Notes under the pieces: generated by a model
Databases searched by the model: none
The model's input: only the letters and a program-made list of their open reading frames with translations
Told to the model about the DNA's origin: nothing
Assembly (NCBI GenBank): GCA_002691465.1
Contig: NZHP01000022.1
Span: 27,613-91,612, forward strand
Direction of reading: 5' to 3'
DNA length: 64,000 nucleotides
From: Gammaproteobacteria bacterium
GTDB taxonomy: Bacteria; Pseudomonadota; Gammaproteobacteria; Steroidobacterales; UBA11654
Shown: positions 30,315 through 42,597 of the stretch, piece by piece
How positions within the stretch are numbered: position 1 is the first letter of the stretch
Layout of the letters: every line of letters begins with the position of its first letter
Made by a program: the position numbers and the translations under genes

Positions 30315-30764
30315 TTGGATATCGATCCACAAGCCCTGATGAAACTTGCCTATGATCAGGCAATGATCAGTGAATCAAATGGCGAGGTGCCAGTCGGCGC
30401 TGTTTATTTTGATGACAATCAAGTCATTGCAGAATCTGGAAACGTGAGCATTACAAATCATGATCCAACCGGCCATGCAGAAATCATTGTCTTGAGGAAA
30501 GCGGCAAAGGCAAAAAAGAATCACAGGATTGGTGGAACATTGGTGGTTACTTTGGAGCCTTGCGTGATGTGCATGGGAGCAATGATTCAAGCCCGTATTG
30601 AGACATTGATTTTTGGAGCATTTGATCCACGATCAGGCGCAGCTGGATCTGCATTCGATCTCTCTGATTCCTCTGATTTGAATCATAAAATCAATGTGTT
30701 GGGCGGAGTCATGGAGAATGAGTGCAAGGCTTTGATGCAAAACTTCTTTAAATCAAGAAGATAG
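30315..30764 (+). CDS. tadA: tRNA-specific adenosine deaminase; TTG start
   Basis: EVPVGAV, DPTGHAEIIVLR, TLEPCVMCMGAMIQARI, FGAFDPRSGAAGS. Confidence 0.93.
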   Translation: MDIDPQALMKLAYDQAMISESNGEVPVGAVYFDDNQVIAESGNVSITNHDPTGHAEIIVLRKAAKAKKNHRIGGTLVVTLEPCVMCMGAMIQARIETLIFGAFDPRSGAAGSAFDLSDSSDLNHKINVLGGVMENECKALMQNFFKSRR

Positions 30765-30772
30765 AAAAGAAC

Positions 30773-32473
30773 TCATTCGGCAAATTTAGAAAGAAAAGCC
30801 AGAAAATTTGTTCTTTGACCGCCAGTATCAATGTCTCCAGAGGCTACAGCAATAAGTGGGTTGCGAACACCGGCTAGTGCCTCTTTGAAAATTTGTTCGC
30901 TTGTTTTTACTCGAATATCACAATTTTTACTTTCAGATGAAATTTCTGCAATTCGGTTTCTTAGAGTTATTGTTTTGATGTTCCCCGAGTCAAATTCAAA
31001 GCATACCCTTTGCAAAATTCCTTTTGTTTCTTCTGGATTCAGTCTTACAGAGAGAATATCGAAAAACATATCTATGGAAATCTCACTCAACAATTCACTG
31101 GTCTGTGGGAGGAGCGGTTGCGCCCGGTAATTAGGATTTAGTTCATTGGCTGAACTTAAAAAGTAGTTTCTTTTATTTGGATTAAGTGCTCGATCCCCGA
31201 TGTGCTGTATTGCTTTTTGTCTTAGTTTATTTGTGGCTTCAGTTTCATAATTCAATGCAAGCAAACTATCGCTCAGCTGCAACCCCCATTGCATGTCTTC
31301 ATCAAGAATGGCTTTTTCTAATGCCTCAAAAAGTTTTTTTTCACCGCCTGAAAGGGCCGCAAGTCTTTTTGCATAATCCTCGGATGGTAACGGATCAAGA
31401 TTAGAAACATTTCCATCAAACCATCCAAGATAGCCATTAAAGATACTCTTCACTGACCAACGAACGGTTCCATAAAACTCTCTTACAAATGGAGAGGAAG
31501 ACAATTCAGGTGGCAATTGAATCATGTTGGATATTTCGTCTGCAGAATGGCCTTTATTCATGAGTCGAATGGTTTGGTCGTGAACATACTGTATGGCATC
31601 CCTGTAGATGGTGAGTGTTTCCATAATTGTCTCACCCGTCAGTGCTTTAGTATGGCTCGGCAACAAGTAATCAGGATTCATAGCTCGCATACGATCAAGA
31701 CTCTCGATCCAGCTTTTAACATCTCTATGAGGGGTTCCTCGAATTGTATAAAGGTTTGGAAATGTCCTGTAGATATTATCGCCAGGCATGAGTGCTCTGT
31801 GTTTGGGCAACCAGACAAATAATTGGTCATTGGTTTCTCCTGGCGCATGATAGAGTTCGATCTCTATGCCGGAGATATTAATTTTCAGTTCATCGGAAAA
31901 AGTAATGTTCGGTTTGATGTAACCAATTGGACTTTGTGAGACACCCAAGTATGGTCCAATCCCCACATTTATGACCTGACTTGAGGGAAGTTCCGTTCCA
32001 AACATTCTTGAGCTTCTTTTTGAAATAATTGGATTCAGAATACCCATGATTCGTTCAACATATTCACTGGTTGATTCATGAGCGATGACCATGGGTTTTT
32101 CTTCTTCTAGATTATAGTAATAGGCAGCACCAAAGGTATGATCGCCATGATTATGTGTGTATATGATTGCCTTGATTGGATTTGAATTGATCTTTCGAAA
32201 GTGCGAATAAACTTCCTCGGCTTCAGCCACGCTATCAGACGCATCGACAATGATATTTCCATCGGTGCCTTCAATCATGATTGAATTTGCAATGCCATAA
32301 CCAACTGCCAAATGAAGCCCATTTTCAAATGAGTAAACTTCCTTCTCAAATTCATCGGTGTGTTGAATTAAATCTTCAAGGATGACCGGATCAATTTCAG
32401 AATTTAGTTCATCTCCAGGATCAGAGCATGCGGATAGAATGCAGAGCATTGCAAGCAAGCAAGATTTTTTCAT
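30773..32473 (-). CDS. Alkyl sulfatase-like MBL-fold hydrolase, lipoprotein
   Basis: LSAC lipobox; YTHNHGDHTFGAAYY metallo-beta-lactamase motif; alkyl sulfatase dimerisation-like region; start moved to 32473. Confidence 0.9.
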   Translation of the reverse strand: MKKSCLLAMLCILSACSDPGDELNSEIDPVILEDLIQHTDEFEKEVYSFENGLHLAVGYGIANSIMIEGTDGNIIVDASDSVAEAEEVYSHFRKINSNPIKAIIYTHNHGDHTFGAAYYYNLEEEKPMVIAHESTSEYVERIMGILNPIISKRSSRMFGTELPSSQVINVGIGPYLGVSQSPIGYIKPNITFSDELKINISGIEIELYHAPGETNDQLFVWLPKHRALMPGDNIYRTFPNLYTIRGTPHRDVKSWIESLDRMRAMNPDYLLPSHTKALTGETIMETLTIYRDAIQYVHDQTIRLMNKGHSADEISNMIQLPPELSSSPFVREFYGTVRWSVKSIFNGYLGWFDGNVSNLDPLPSEDYAKRLAALSGGEKKLFEALEKAILDEDMQWGLQLSDSLLALNYETEATNKLRQKAIQHIGDRALNPNKRNYFLSSANELNPNYRAQPLLPQTSELLSEISIDMFFDILSVRLNPEETKGILQRVCFEFDSGNIKTITLRNRIAEISSESKNCDIRVKTSEQIFKEALAGVRNPLIAVASGDIDTGGQRTNFLAFLSKFAE

Positions 32474-32521
32474 AAGCATGTGGACATCATTTAATTGGAT
32501 CATGAACTCAATCTGTTGATT

Positions 32522-33103
32522 CTATAGTCTTTTGGACAAAGCGATTTCTTTAAAGTCAAGATTATTGAATTCAAATCTTCCAACATCTACGAGCTCGTCA
32601 TCAACTGTATTTCTCCAATCATAATGCATTCCAAGTTGATCATTCTTGGGCGGAAGAATTTCAAAAATGACCGTGTATTTTTCATCAATCTCCCCTGGAA
32701 GCTTTATGTTCTTGGCATAGTGAAGATTGTCTGCCATGTTGACATGAGGAGTTAGGATGTGAGTTTCTGATGAACCGGTGACCTCATTGATTAATGTCGC
32801 ACTGACATTGAGGTAGGCAACGTGACCACCTTCTGGAGAACCATTTGGCGCCTCGCTTGACCAATTGGCCAAAACTTCGATATGAACATCCGTTTCATTT
32901 TCGCTTAAATAGTATTCTTGAGGCATGATTTCGTCTTTAACTCCGCCTTCGAAAATTAAATCCACACCCGGCTTAATATAGCCAGTTCCAATGATCATCT
33001 CAGCTCGTGTTTCTTGTTGCTGACAAAGCATAAGCAGTGCAAACAAACCGATGAGTTTGTTTCTTGGTTTAAAGTCTATGATTTTTGTCATAGAAAAGCC
33101 CAT
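32522..33103 (-). CDS. P19/Tpd-like periplasmic iron-transport-associated protein
   Basis: YYLSENETDVHIEVLANWSSE...GGHVAYLNVSATLIN...LTPHVNMADNLHYAKNIKLPG; signal peptide; candidate Fur box upstream. Confidence 0.65.
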   Translation of the reverse strand: MGFSMTKIIDFKPRNKLIGLFALLMLCQQQETRAEMIIGTGYIKPGVDLIFEGGVKDEIMPQEYYLSENETDVHIEVLANWSSEAPNGSPEGGHVAYLNVSATLINEVTGSSETHILTPHVNMADNLHYAKNIKLPGEIDEKYTVIFEILPPKNDQLGMHYDWRNTVDDELVDVGRFEFNNLDFKEIALSKRL

Positions 33104-33125
33104 ATAAATTTCAATGAATTACCAT

Positions 33126-33144
33126 CATAGTGATAATCATTATT
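33126..33144. promoter_or_regulatory. Candidate Fur box upstream of P19-like gene
   Basis: CATAGTGATAATCATTATT matches GATAATGATAATCATTATC at 16/19 positions. Confidence 0.65.
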
Positions 33145-33251
33145 GGTTTAAATATATTTTTAGAGTAAGGAGCTTGTTTAAAAAGATATTTCTTCATCGA
33201 GTTTATAATCAAGGTATAATTTAGAATCTCTTCCAAAATAAATTCGGACAT

Positions 33252-33590
33252 ATGCCCTCGAAAAAAAAGTTATACAAGATAACATTTAGCAATCAAGGGA
33301 AGCTCTATGAGCTCTATGCAAAAGAGGTTTCTAACAGCAATCTACTTGGATTTATTGAAATCGAATCTTTGGTTTTTGGTGAAAAAACGTCATTGGTTGT
33401 AGACCCGTCAGAAGAAAAAATAAAAACTGAGTTTGAGGGAGTTAAGAGGACGTATGTCCCAATGCATTCTGTGCTCAGAATCGATGAAGTCGATGAGCAA
33501 GGAGTCAGCAAGGTGAGCAAAGCAGAGGGCGACAATGTGACACAAATGCCCAACACCGTTTTTGTTCCTGATGACAAATCAAAAAGTTAA
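33252..33590 (+). CDS. DUF1820 family protein
   Basis: YKITFSNQGKLYELYAKEVSNSNLLGFIEIESLVFGE; position before purL. Confidence 0.8.
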   Translation: MPSKKKLYKITFSNQGKLYELYAKEVSNSNLLGFIEIESLVFGEKTSLVVDPSEEKIKTEFEGVKRTYVPMHSVLRIDEVDEQGVSKVSKAEGDNVTQMPNTVFVPDDKSKS

Positions 33591-33616
33591 TGAACCCTTA
33601 ATTTTGGAATAGAGGC

Positions 33617-36600
33617 ATGATTGTAAAAGAGGGACCCGCATCTCATTCCCCATTTAAGCTTGAATCATTGCTCATACGTTTGCAAAGCATTGATGAAAAC
33701 ATCAGCGGTTTAGGCGCGAGATTTATCCATCTGATTGACTCAAAGAAAGAGTTGGATCAGCTGCAAGACGATGTTTTGGAGTCAATTTTAGAGTATGGAC
33801 CCAATTGGCCTCTTGGAGTAAATGAAGGATCTAAAATATTCATTTTACCTCGTTTTGGAACGACATCTCCTTGGTCCAGTAAAGCCTCAGACATTGCGAA
33901 AGTATGCGGATTAACCTCCATTGAAAAGATTGAAAGAGGAGTCGCATTTACTTTTGCTTTAAACGATAAAGATTTAATGCCAAATAGTGAAGCAGTAGAA
34001 CTGCTTTACGATCGAATGACGGAAGTTGCCATAACTGATTTAGGTCAAGCAAAAGAGATCTTTTCATCATTGAAACCAAAACCATTTTCTGAGATTGATA
34101 TTTTATCTGATGGTAAGAAGGCCTTAGAGAGTGCAAATATAGAATTGGGATTGGCATTGAATGACGATGAAATTGAATATCTCTTGGATCAATTCACAAA
34201 ATTATACAGAAACCCAACGGATGCTGAACTCATGATGTTTGCGCAAGCGAACTCGGAACATTGCAGACACAAAGTCTTTAATGCCGATTGGACAATTGAT
34301 GGCGTTGAAAAAGAAAGAAGCCTTTTTCAGATGATCAAAAACACTTATGAGTCCAGCTCGAGAAACGTATTATCCGCCTACAAAGACAATGCAGCCGTTA
34401 TTTCTGGCAATGAAGCAGATTGGTTCTTGCCGAATCACAATGATCAAAAATACGCAAGAATCCATGATCAAATTCATACGATGATGAAAGTGGAGACGCA
34501 TAATCATCCAACAGCAATTTCTCCATACCCTGGAGCTGCGACTGGCTCTGGCGGTGAGATCAGAGACGAAGCAGCAACCGGGAGAGGTGCAATGCCTAAA
34601 GCGGGTTTAACTGGCTTTAGTGTCTCACATCTTTTTATTCCAGACGATGTTCAATCTTGGGAGGAAACAATCGGTAAGCCCGATCATATTGCCTCAGCAC
34701 TCGATATCATGCTGGATGGCCCGATTGGGGGTGCAGCATACAACAACGAGTTTGGGCGACCCAATATTCTTGGATATTTTAGAACTTTTGAGGAAAGAAA
34801 CAGGGAGCAGGAAAATTCATCTTGGGGTTTTCATAAGCCGATTATGATCGTTGGAGGCATGGGCAATATTTCAGATTCATCGGTCAATAAAAATGACATC
34901 GCCGCCGGTTCTCTGATAATTGTTTTGGGAGGCCCAGCCATGTTAATTGGCTTGGGTGGCGGCTCAGCATCTTCTTTGAATGCCGGTTCAAGCGATAGTG
35001 ATTTGGATTTTGCCTCAGTTCAAAGAGACAATGCCGAGCTCGAAAGGAGAGCTCAGGAGGTTATCACACGCTGTTTTTCAATGGGGGTTCAGAGCAATCA
35101 GGAAAATACTAATCCGATCATATTGATTCATGATGTGGGAGCGGGCGGTCTTTCCAATGCCATTCCAGAGGTCGCAGACCACAGTAAAATGTCCGCAGAT
35201 ATCAACTTGAGGGAAATCGACAATGCCGAACCTGGAATGACGCCTTTGGAAATTTGGTGCAATGAGGCACAAGAAAGATATGTCTTATCCATTCATCCTG
35301 ATGATCTGGAACTTTTTGATCAGATTTGCAAGCGGGAGCGATGTCCATATGCTGTGGTAGGGGATGTAGCAACTCATGGCAATTTGAAACTTAAAGACAA
35401 AGTTTTTGACAATTATCCAATCGACATGCCTATGGATGTTTTATTCGGCAAGCCACCAAAGACAAAGCTTGAGATTGCAACTAGGGAAAAAGCGATCATT
35501 GATGATGCGATGAATGGCATTGATATAGAAGAGGCGTGTTTAAAAATTTTAAGATTTCCCACCGTTGCCGACAAAACCTTCCTCATACATATCGGCGATA
35601 GAACGGTTGGCGGTTTGGTCGCACAGGATCAATTCGTTGGCCCATGGCAAGTTCCAGTAAGCGATGTCGCTGTCACATTGAAAGATCACTTTGGAAGTCA
35701 AGGTGAAGCCATGGCAATGGGTGAGCGTTCCCCCATTGCTGTATACAACGCTGCTGCATCCGGAAGGATAGCCGTAGGCGAAGCAATCACTAATATTCTC
35801 TCTGCGCCCATAAATCATATTTCTGATGTAAAGTTTTCTGCAAATTGGATGTCTTCAATAATGACAGACCGACTTAAACAGGATCTTTATGAAACGGTTG
35901 AGGCAATTTCGGTTGACTTCTGCAGCAAGATTGGAATCACTATTCCTGTAGGCAAGGATTCACTCTCGATGCAGACTTCATGGACGAGTGAAGAAAATAA
36001 ATTCATCAATACCGCTCCATTATCACTCGTCATTTCTGCATTCTCTCCTGTCGACGATGTCAATAAAGTCATCACGCCACAATTAAAAAACATAAATGAG
36101 AGCATCTTATTGTTGATTGATCTGGGTGAAGGCCAGAATCGAATGGGAGGCTCTTGCTTTTCACAAATATACAATCGAAACCTTGGAGAAACACCCGATA
36201 TTGAGGATCCAGAACTTCTTAAAAGATTCTTTAATTTAATTGGAACAATGAAATCAAAAAACCTGATTCAGGCGTACCATGATCGTTCCGATGGCGGCCT
36301 TTTTGCGTGTGTTTCAGAAATGGCCTTTGCAGGCAATATGGGCGTTGAGCTTTCGCTTCATGCTAGGAATCAAGAGGAGATACTTCAATTGCTCTTTACC
36401 GAAGAATTGGGATGCGTCATTCAAATCTATAAGAAGGATTTAGAAGTTGTTTTAGAAATATTGAATGATGCCTCATTGTCAGATTGTTCCTACGCAATTG
36501 GAAATGTATCGAAGGATAAGAGAATCACTATCCAAGATACGAATCGGTTTTCAAAATCGTTTGATCTGATGATGCTCAGGGAAGCTTGGTCAAAAATGTC

Positions 36601-37516
36601 TTATGAGATGCAAAAGCTTAGGGACAACCCAGAAACTGCAGAGGAAGGGTTTAAGAAACAGTTGGATGAAGAAGATCCTGGATTAAATCCTGTCATCAGC
36701 TTCGACACACCTAAGATTGATTACAAACGCCTTACAAAATCAAGTCCTAAAGTAGCCATACTGAGAGATCAAGGAGTCAATAGTCAAATTGAAATGGCAG
36801 TTGCATTCAATAAAGCTGGTTTCAATGCGTATGACATTCATATGACTGACTTGCTTAATGGCCGAGTGAATCTTGAAGAATATCGTGGTTTGGTTGTATG
36901 CGGTGGATTTTCATATGGCGATGTTTTGGGTGCAGGAGGCGGTTGGGCTAAATCAGTTTTGTTCAATGAAAATGCAAGAAATCAATTTCACTCTTTTTTT
37001 CACCGAGAGGAAACATTCAGCCTTGGCATTTGCAATGGCTGCCAGATGATGTCTCAGTTAAAAGAACTGATTCCCGGCGCCGAACATTGGCCAAGATTTG
37101 TTAGAAATCTCTCTGAGCAATTTGAAGCAAGGCTTAATACGGTAGAAGTTTTGGAGTCAAATTCTATTTTTCTTAAAGGAATGGAGGGATCACGGATTCC
37201 AATAGCAACATCCCATGGAGAGGGCCGAGTTCAGTATCTTCATACCGATGACAAGGATGCTCTTATAAAGTCCAATACTGTGGCCATAAGGTATGTCGAT
37301 AACCATGGAAAACCAGCAATTCATTATCCAGATAATCCGAATGGTTCAGAGTCGGGTTTTGCTGGATTTTGTTCAAAAGATGGAAGGTCAACCATTATGA
37401 TGCCTCACCCCGAGAGAGTCATGAGAGCTGAGCAGTTTTCATGGTGCCCAGATGACTGGAAGGATCATGGACCATGGGCTAAATTCTTTATGAATGCAAG
37501 AGACTGGATTGATTAG
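33617..37516 (+). CDS. purL: Phosphoribosylformylglycinamidine synthase
   Basis: 1299 aa fused PurL-PurQ type; [55 protein letters not shown]. Confidence 0.98.
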   Translation: MIVKEGPASHSPFKLESLLIRLQSIDENISGLGARFIHLIDSKKELDQLQDDVLESILEYGPNWPLGVNEGSKIFILPRFGTTSPWSSKASDIAKVCGLTSIEKIERGVAFTFALNDKDLMPNSEAVELLYDRMTEVAITDLGQAKEIFSSLKPKPFSEIDILSDGKKALESANIELGLALNDDEIEYLLDQFTKLYRNPTDAELMMFAQANSEHCRHKVFNADWTIDGVEKERSLFQMIKNTYESSSRNVLSAYKDNAAVISGNEADWFLPNHNDQKYARIHDQIHTMMKVETHNHPTAISPYPGAATGSGGEIRDEAATGRGAMPKAGLTGFSVSHLFIPDDVQSWEETIGKPDHIASALDIMLDGPIGGAAYNNEFGRPNILGYFRTFEERNREQENSSWGFHKPIMIVGGMGNISDSSVNKNDIAAGSLIIVLGGPAMLIGLGGGSASSLNAGSSDSDLDFASVQRDNAELERRAQEVITRCFSMGVQSNQENTNPIILIHDVGAGGLSNAIPEVADHSKMSADINLREIDNAEPGMTPLEIWCNEAQERYVLSIHPDDLELFDQICKRERCPYAVVGDVATHGNLKLKDKVFDNYPIDMPMDVLFGKPPKTKLEIATREKAIIDDAMNGIDIEEACLKILRFPTVADKTFLIHIGDRTVGGLVAQDQFVGPWQVPVSDVAVTLKDHFGSQGEAMAMGERSPIAVYNAAASGRIAVGEAITNILSAPINHISDVKFSANWMSSIMTDRLKQDLYETVEAISVDFCSKIGITIPVGKDSLSMQTSWTSEENKFINTAPLSLVISAFSPVDDVNKVITPQLKNINESILLLIDLGEGQNRMGGSCFSQIYNRNLGETPDIEDPELLKRFFNLIGTMKSKNLIQAYHDRSDGGLFACVSEMAFAGNMGVELSLHARNQEEILQLLFTEELGCVIQIYKKDLEVVLEILNDASLSDCSYAIGNVSKDKRITIQDTNRFSKSFDLMMLREAWSKMSYEMQKLRDNPETAEEGFKKQLDEEDPGLNPVISFDTPKIDYKRLTKSSPKVAILRDQGVNSQIEMAVAFNKAGFNAYDIHMTDLLNGRVNLEEYRGLVVCGGFSYGDVLGAGGGWAKSVLFNENARNQFHSFFHREETFSLGICNGCQMMSQLKELIPGAEHWPRFVRNLSEQFEARLNTVEVLESNSIFLKGMEGSRIPIATSHGEGRVQYLHTDDKDALIKSNTVAIRYVDNHGKPAIHYPDNPNGSESGFAGFCSKDGRSTIMMPHPERVMRAEQFSWCPDDWKDHGPWAKFFMNARDWID

Positions 37517-37589
37517 CCAACTATTTTATAAAAATCATCGAACTATTCTCGTGAAGTAAGTAGAATTTCTATTCTAAATGTGAGGATTT

Positions 37590-38843
37590 ATGACTTTTTC
37601 AGAAACATTATCAAAACTTGACCCAGATCTCGCTACTGCGATTGAGTCGGAACAAAAGAGGCAAGAGGAGCACATCGAGTTGATTGCCTCTGAGAATTAT
37701 ACCTCATCAGAGGTCATGGAGATCCAAGGATCGGTTTTAACAAATAAGTATGCGGAGGGTTATCCGGGCAGAAGATACTATGGGGGGTGTGAGCATGTGG
37801 ATGAAGCTGAAGTGCTCGCAATTGAAAGAGTCAAGGAGCTTTTCAATGCCGATTATGCCAACGTGCAACCTCATTCTGGTTCACAAGCCAATATGGCTGT
37901 ATACATGTCTTTGCTTGATCAAGGGGACAAGATTCTTGGCATGAGTTTATCCGATGGCGGTCATCTTACGCATGGAGCAAAAGTTAATTTTTCTGGGCAG
38001 TTATACGAATTCTTCTCATACGGCATCAATCCCGATACGGGGAGAATAGATTATGATCAGGTGTCTGCACTGGCAGAGAAACATCGTCCAAAGATGATCG
38101 TCGCTGGGTTTTCTGCATACTCAAGATTGGTTGATTGGACAAAGTTTAGAGAAATTGCAGACTCCATTGACGCATACTTTATGGTGGATATGGCTCATAT
38201 ATCGGGACTCATAGCAGGAGATTGTTATCCAAATCCAGTACCAATAGCAGATGTGACAACCTCTACAACACACAAGACACTGAGAGGCCCCAGAGGCGGT
38301 ATCATACTTGCACGTGAAAATGAGGAAATACAAAAAGCCATCAATAAGCAGGTTTTTCCTGGAACACAAGGCGGACCCTTGATGCATGTTATTGCTGCCA
38401 AGGCCCACGCATTTAAAGAAGCACTCAGGCCAGAATTTAAAACTTACCAACAAGCAGTCGTGAAGAATGCACAAGCCATGGCATCAAGATTTCAGGAACT
38501 CGGGTACAAAATTGTATCCGATGGAACTGATTGCCATTTATTTTTAGTTGATCTTAGTGACACGGATATCACCGGTGCTGATGGCGAGAAAGCACTGGGT
38601 GAAGCAAATATTACATTGAATAAAAATTCAGTTCCGAACGAGCAAAGATCACCGATGGTAACGAGCGGTCTTAGAATAGGCTCGCCAGCCATCACAACAA
38701 GAGGGTTTGGCGTCAATGAGTCTGAGTATGTTGTAGACCTCATCGATTCTGTCTTGGGCGATATTGATAATGAAAACAATATTTCTTCTGTGAAGAACAA
38801 AGTCACGGATCTCTGCAAAGGTTTTCCAGTTTACTTAAAGTAA
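37590..38843 (+). CDS. glyA: Serine hydroxymethyltransferase
   Basis: [49 protein letters not shown]. Confidence 0.98.
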   Translation: MTFSETLSKLDPDLATAIESEQKRQEEHIELIASENYTSSEVMEIQGSVLTNKYAEGYPGRRYYGGCEHVDEAEVLAIERVKELFNADYANVQPHSGSQANMAVYMSLLDQGDKILGMSLSDGGHLTHGAKVNFSGQLYEFFSYGINPDTGRIDYDQVSALAEKHRPKMIVAGFSAYSRLVDWTKFREIADSIDAYFMVDMAHISGLIAGDCYPNPVPIADVTTSTTHKTLRGPRGGIILARENEEIQKAINKQVFPGTQGGPLMHVIAAKAHAFKEALRPEFKTYQQAVVKNAQAMASRFQELGYKIVSDGTDCHLFLVDLSDTDITGADGEKALGEANITLNKNSVPNEQRSPMVTSGLRIGSPAITTRGFGVNESEYVVDLIDSVLGDIDNENNISSVKNKVTDLCKGFPVYLK

Positions 38844-38852
38844 GTCACTTCT

Positions 38853-39362
38853 ATGTATTGTCCTTTTTGCGGTCACCAAGAAACCAAAGTGGTTGATTCA
38901 AGATTGGCTGGGGATGGATATCAAACTCGAAGAAGAAGAGAATGCATGGAATGCAGTGAAAGGTTCACAACATATGAGTCTGCAGAGTTATTGTTGCCTA
39001 AATTGATCAAGAGAGACGAATCAAGAGAGCCCTTTAATGAATCAAAATTAAGATCTGGAATACTCGTTGCAACAGAAAAAAGGCCAATCAGCAGTGAGTC
39101 AATAGAAGAACTGATTTCAAGAATAATTCGAAAGGTTCAAAAATTAGGAGAAAGGGAGATACAATCGAGGATTCTGGGTGAGATTGTTATGCTTGAGTTG
39201 AGGGAGATTGATGAAATAGCTTTTGTCAGGTATGCATCTGTTTACAGAAGATTTCAAGATATTGAGGAATTTGAAAAAGAGATTGAATCATTGAGAGATA
39301 CACCCTCAGCGGCAGACAGCCGTTCTCAGATATCAATTTTCCAAGATGAAGAAGAATCATGA
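38853..39362 (+). CDS. nrdR: Transcriptional repressor NrdR
   Basis: [22 protein letters not shown]...[17 protein letters not shown] Zn-ribbon plus ATP-cone. Confidence 0.97.
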   Translation: MYCPFCGHQETKVVDSRLAGDGYQTRRRRECMECSERFTTYESAELLLPKLIKRDESREPFNESKLRSGILVATEKRPISSESIEELISRIIRKVQKLGEREIQSRILGEIVMLELREIDEIAFVRYASVYRRFQDIEEFEKEIESLRDTPSAADSRSQISIFQDEEES

Positions 39363-40381
39363 ATCAATTACAAAAAGAAGAATATATGCAAAGAGCCATT
39401 GAGCTTGCCAAGAATGGAATCCACTCTTGCAAACCAAACCCTCGTGTTGGTTGTGTGATTGTTAAAAATGATATCGTAATCGGTGAGGGATGGCATAAGA
39501 AAACAGGAGGAGACCATGCAGAGATAATGGCGCTGAAGAGCTGTGAAGATAGTCCAGAGGGCTCATCTGTTTTTGTCTCGCTGGAGCCATGCACTCATAA
39601 GGGAAGAACCCCGCCTTGTATTGATTCTTTAATCAATGCAAAAGTCTCTAGTGTGATCTTTTCATCTATGGATCCAAATCCAAAAGTATCAGGAAAAAGC
39701 ATAAAATTACTAGAGACAGCTGGCATCGAAGTCTCGCATGGATTGCTGGAGGAGGATTCGCAGGAGCTAAATATTGGTTTCTTTAATCGAATGAGGGCCA
39801 ATAAGCCATTTGTCAGAAGCAAAATTGGATCAAGTTTGGATGGAAAAATTGCTCTCCATAATGGAGAAAGTAAATGGATCACTTCTGAAGAATCACGGAA
39901 GGATGTTCAGAATCTCAGAGCAAGAAGTTGTGCGATAATGACCTCAAACCAAACAGTTTTGAGGGATGATCCATCTTTAAATGTCAGATTGGATAATTTT
40001 TCTTCCGATGATCAACCGCTCAGGATTGTGATTGATTCCACAGGCAAATGTGGCGGCAATGAGAAAATCTTTCATTTACCTGGAGAGACATTGTTACACC
40101 ATCACCGTGTGGATCAATCATTCCTCGAGCATCTAGGGTCAATGGAGATTAATGATCTTCTCGTGGAATCTGGTCCTAGGATGAATGGAGCTCTTTTAGA
40201 ATCTGGTCTGATTGATGAATTAATAATTTATATGTCTCCTTGTATACTAGGGAAGGATGCGATTGATATGTTTGCATTTCCAGCAATTGAAAAACTCTCC
40301 GATCGATACTCTTTTGTTATACGTGACCTAAAAACAATTGGAACTGATATGAAATTAACTTTAAGAAAAAATAATGTTTAG
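39359..40381 (+). CDS. ribD: Bifunctional riboflavin deaminase/reductase
   Basis: [44 protein letters not shown] overlap with nrdR. Confidence 0.96.
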   Translation: MNQLQKEEYMQRAIELAKNGIHSCKPNPRVGCVIVKNDIVIGEGWHKKTGGDHAEIMALKSCEDSPEGSSVFVSLEPCTHKGRTPPCIDSLINAKVSSVIFSSMDPNPKVSGKSIKLLETAGIEVSHGLLEEDSQELNIGFFNRMRANKPFVRSKIGSSLDGKIALHNGESKWITSEESRKDVQNLRARSCAIMTSNQTVLRDDPSLNVRLDNFSSDDQPLRIVIDSTGKCGGNEKIFHLPGETLLHHHRVDQSFLEHLGSMEINDLLVESGPRMNGALLESGLIDELIIYMSPCILGKDAIDMFAFPAIEKLSDRYSFVIRDLKTIGTDMKLTLRKNNV

Positions 40382-40961
40382 TGGAATCGTTCAAGGCCAT
40401 GCCACATTGTCTTCAAAAGAAGAAAAGGATTCCATTGTTGAAATGACATTCAAGACCAAAGCATTCAGGCCAAATGATCTTGATTTAGGAGCCAGTATTG
40501 CAATTAATGGCGTGTGTTTGACAGCGACATCCTTGCATGAAGAATTTTTCTCGGTTGATGTTTCAACTGAAACTTTAAAGTGCACAAATATTGGAGAGCT
40601 TGAGATCAATGATTCAGTCAATATTGAGCAATCATTGAAGATTGGAGACAGCATAGATGGCCATTTCGTTTTTGGCCATGTTGATGAAGTATCTGAAGTT
40701 CAGAATATAGAAGAATTGGACGAGACTAAGATCCTGCATTTCTCATTAAGTGACGAGGCTATGAAGTTTGTTGTGAAAAAAGGGTCAATTACTATTAACG
40801 GAGTTAGTTTGACAGTCAATGGAGTCAGTAATAATGGATTTGAAGTGATGATCATTCCTCACACTCTAGAAAAAACTACATTCAGTGAATTCGAAAAGGG
40901 TACTCGAGCGAACATAGAATATGATATGTTGGCACGCTATGTTCAAAATCTCAAAGGTTAA
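40374..40961 (+). CDS. ribE: Riboflavin synthase alpha subunit
   Basis: [44 protein letters not shown]. Confidence 0.96.
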   Translation: MFSGIVQGHATLSSKEEKDSIVEMTFKTKAFRPNDLDLGASIAINGVCLTATSLHEEFFSVDVSTETLKCTNIGELEINDSVNIEQSLKIGDSIDGHFVFGHVDEVSEVQNIEELDETKILHFSLSDEAMKFVVKKGSITINGVSLTVNGVSNNGFEVMIIPHTLEKTTFSEFEKGTRANIEYDMLARYVQNLKG

Positions 40962-40965
40962 TTAA

Positions 40966-42114
40966 GTGACAGATGTAATAAAAAAGACTGAATCTGAAAA
41001 CATTGTTGAGTTTTCCTCAGTTGATGAGATTGTTGCTGATCTTCGCATTGGAAAGATGGTCATCGTTGTTGATGATGAGGAGAGAGAAAATGAAGGCGAT
41101 CTCCTTATGGCTGCTGATAAAGTGACGCCAGAGGACATTAATTTTATGGCTAAGTATGGCAGAGGCTTGATCTGCCTGACTCTCACTCAATCACGTTGCA
41201 GCCTTTTAAGGCTTCCCTTGATGGCATCTCAAAATAGTGGACTAGAAGAAACCAATTTTACGGTTTCAATTGAGGCAAGCGAAGGAGTTACAACAGGAAT
41301 ATCTGCCCATGATCGAGCTCGCACCATTAGGGTGGCAACTGCTCCTGGCGCACAGCCAAGCGATATCAAACAGCCAGGACATATTTTTCCTTTAATGGCA
41401 AAGCCCGGTGGTGTTTTAACCAGAGCGGGACATACGGAAGCAGGATGTGATTTAACGAGACTTGCAGGACTGAATCCAGCAGCAGTGATTGTTGAAATCC
41501 TCAATGATGATGGAACGATGGCAAGAAGGCCTGACTTAATAGAGTTTTCAAAATGCCACGATATTAAGATTGGTACCATAGCTGACTTAATTCGATATCG
41601 AGTTTCAAATGAGCAGTCCATTGAGAGAATTAGTGATCAAGAAATAGACACTGAATTTGGAAAATTCCGTTTAATGACTTTTGAAGATCACATAAATAGA
41701 GACGTTCATTTTGCATTGGTAAAAGGAAAAATAACCGATGAATCAAACCCTTTGGTTAGAGTTCACGTTGAAAATTCTCTGCGTGACTCAATTGGGGTTA
41801 ATCATCAATCGCTTGGGTGGCCAATGAAATCTGCATTGAAGCAACTGTCAAAAGAAGAAGATTCGATATTGGTCGCACTTTGCTATTCGTCGCAACCAAA
41901 AGATTTTCTAGGAATGGTAAAATCAATTGAAGCAGAACAGATTGAAGATAGCGAAAGAGAAGCAGAATCTTCAGTTGTCAGAACCTATGGAACGGGCTCA
42001 CAAATATTAAGAGATATTGGAGTTAAACGAATGAGGGTTCTAAGCGAGCCGAAAAAAATGCAAGCAATTTCTGGTTTTGATCTTGAGATCACCGATTATA
42101 TTGAAAAGGAATAG
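40966..42114 (+). CDS. ribBX: DHBP synthase with degenerate GCHII-like C-terminal domain (RibBX type); GTG start
   Basis: Intact RibB ([33 protein letters not shown]); C-terminal domain lacks the GCHII zinc-Cys motif. Confidence 0.88.
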   Translation: MTDVIKKTESENIVEFSSVDEIVADLRIGKMVIVVDDEERENEGDLLMAADKVTPEDINFMAKYGRGLICLTLTQSRCSLLRLPLMASQNSGLEETNFTVSIEASEGVTTGISAHDRARTIRVATAPGAQPSDIKQPGHIFPLMAKPGGVLTRAGHTEAGCDLTRLAGLNPAAVIVEILNDDGTMARRPDLIEFSKCHDIKIGTIADLIRYRVSNEQSIERISDQEIDTEFGKFRLMTFEDHINRDVHFALVKGKITDESNPLVRVHVENSLRDSIGVNHQSLGWPMKSALKQLSKEEDSILVALCYSSQPKDFLGMVKSIEAEQIEDSEREAESSVVRTYGTGSQILRDIGVKRMRVLSEPKKMQAISGFDLEITDYIEKE

Positions 42115-42121
42115 GTGAGAG

Positions 42122-42559
42122 ATGGATAAATCGTCAATTAAGATTTGCATTGTTGCTTCACAATTCAACGAACTCATTGTCGACAGCTTAATCAAGAGTT
42201 CTATCCAAACGCTTGAAGAGAATGGATATCAATCTAACCCTGAAATTTTCAAAGTACCTGGCGCCTATGAACTTCCGCTTGCGGTTAAAAATGTTGCTGA
42301 GAAAAAGAAACCAGATGGAATCATTGCATTGGGTGCAATAGTCAGAGGGGCGACACCACATTTTGATTATATTGCAACAGAGACGGGAAGAGGTCTCACT
42401 AAGGTAAGCTTAGAATGCAATATTCCAGTGGGTTTTGGGGTTCTTACATGCGATACAATGGAACAAGCCATTGAGAGATCTGGAGAAGGTTCTGGCAATA
42501 AGGGTATTGAGTCAACTGAAGCTGTTCTTGGAATGATAGAGTTTTTAAATAATCTCTGA
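42122..42559 (+). CDS. ribH: 6,7-dimethyl-8-ribityllumazine synthase
   Basis: VPGAYELPLAVK, IALGAIVRGATPHFDYIA, PVGFGVLTCDTMEQA. Confidence 0.97.
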   Translation: MDKSSIKICIVASQFNELIVDSLIKSSIQTLEENGYQSNPEIFKVPGAYELPLAVKNVAEKKKPDGIIALGAIVRGATPHFDYIATETGRGLTKVSLECNIPVGFGVLTCDTMEQAIERSGEGSGNKGIESTEAVLGMIEFLNNL

Positions 42560-42597
42560 TTGAATGCCCACTGTTAAATATTTTTGATCCGAAGATT

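Noticed and set aside
41229-41621. 130-aa minus-strand ORF inside ribBX
   Set aside because: Shadow ORF opposite the conserved RibB domain
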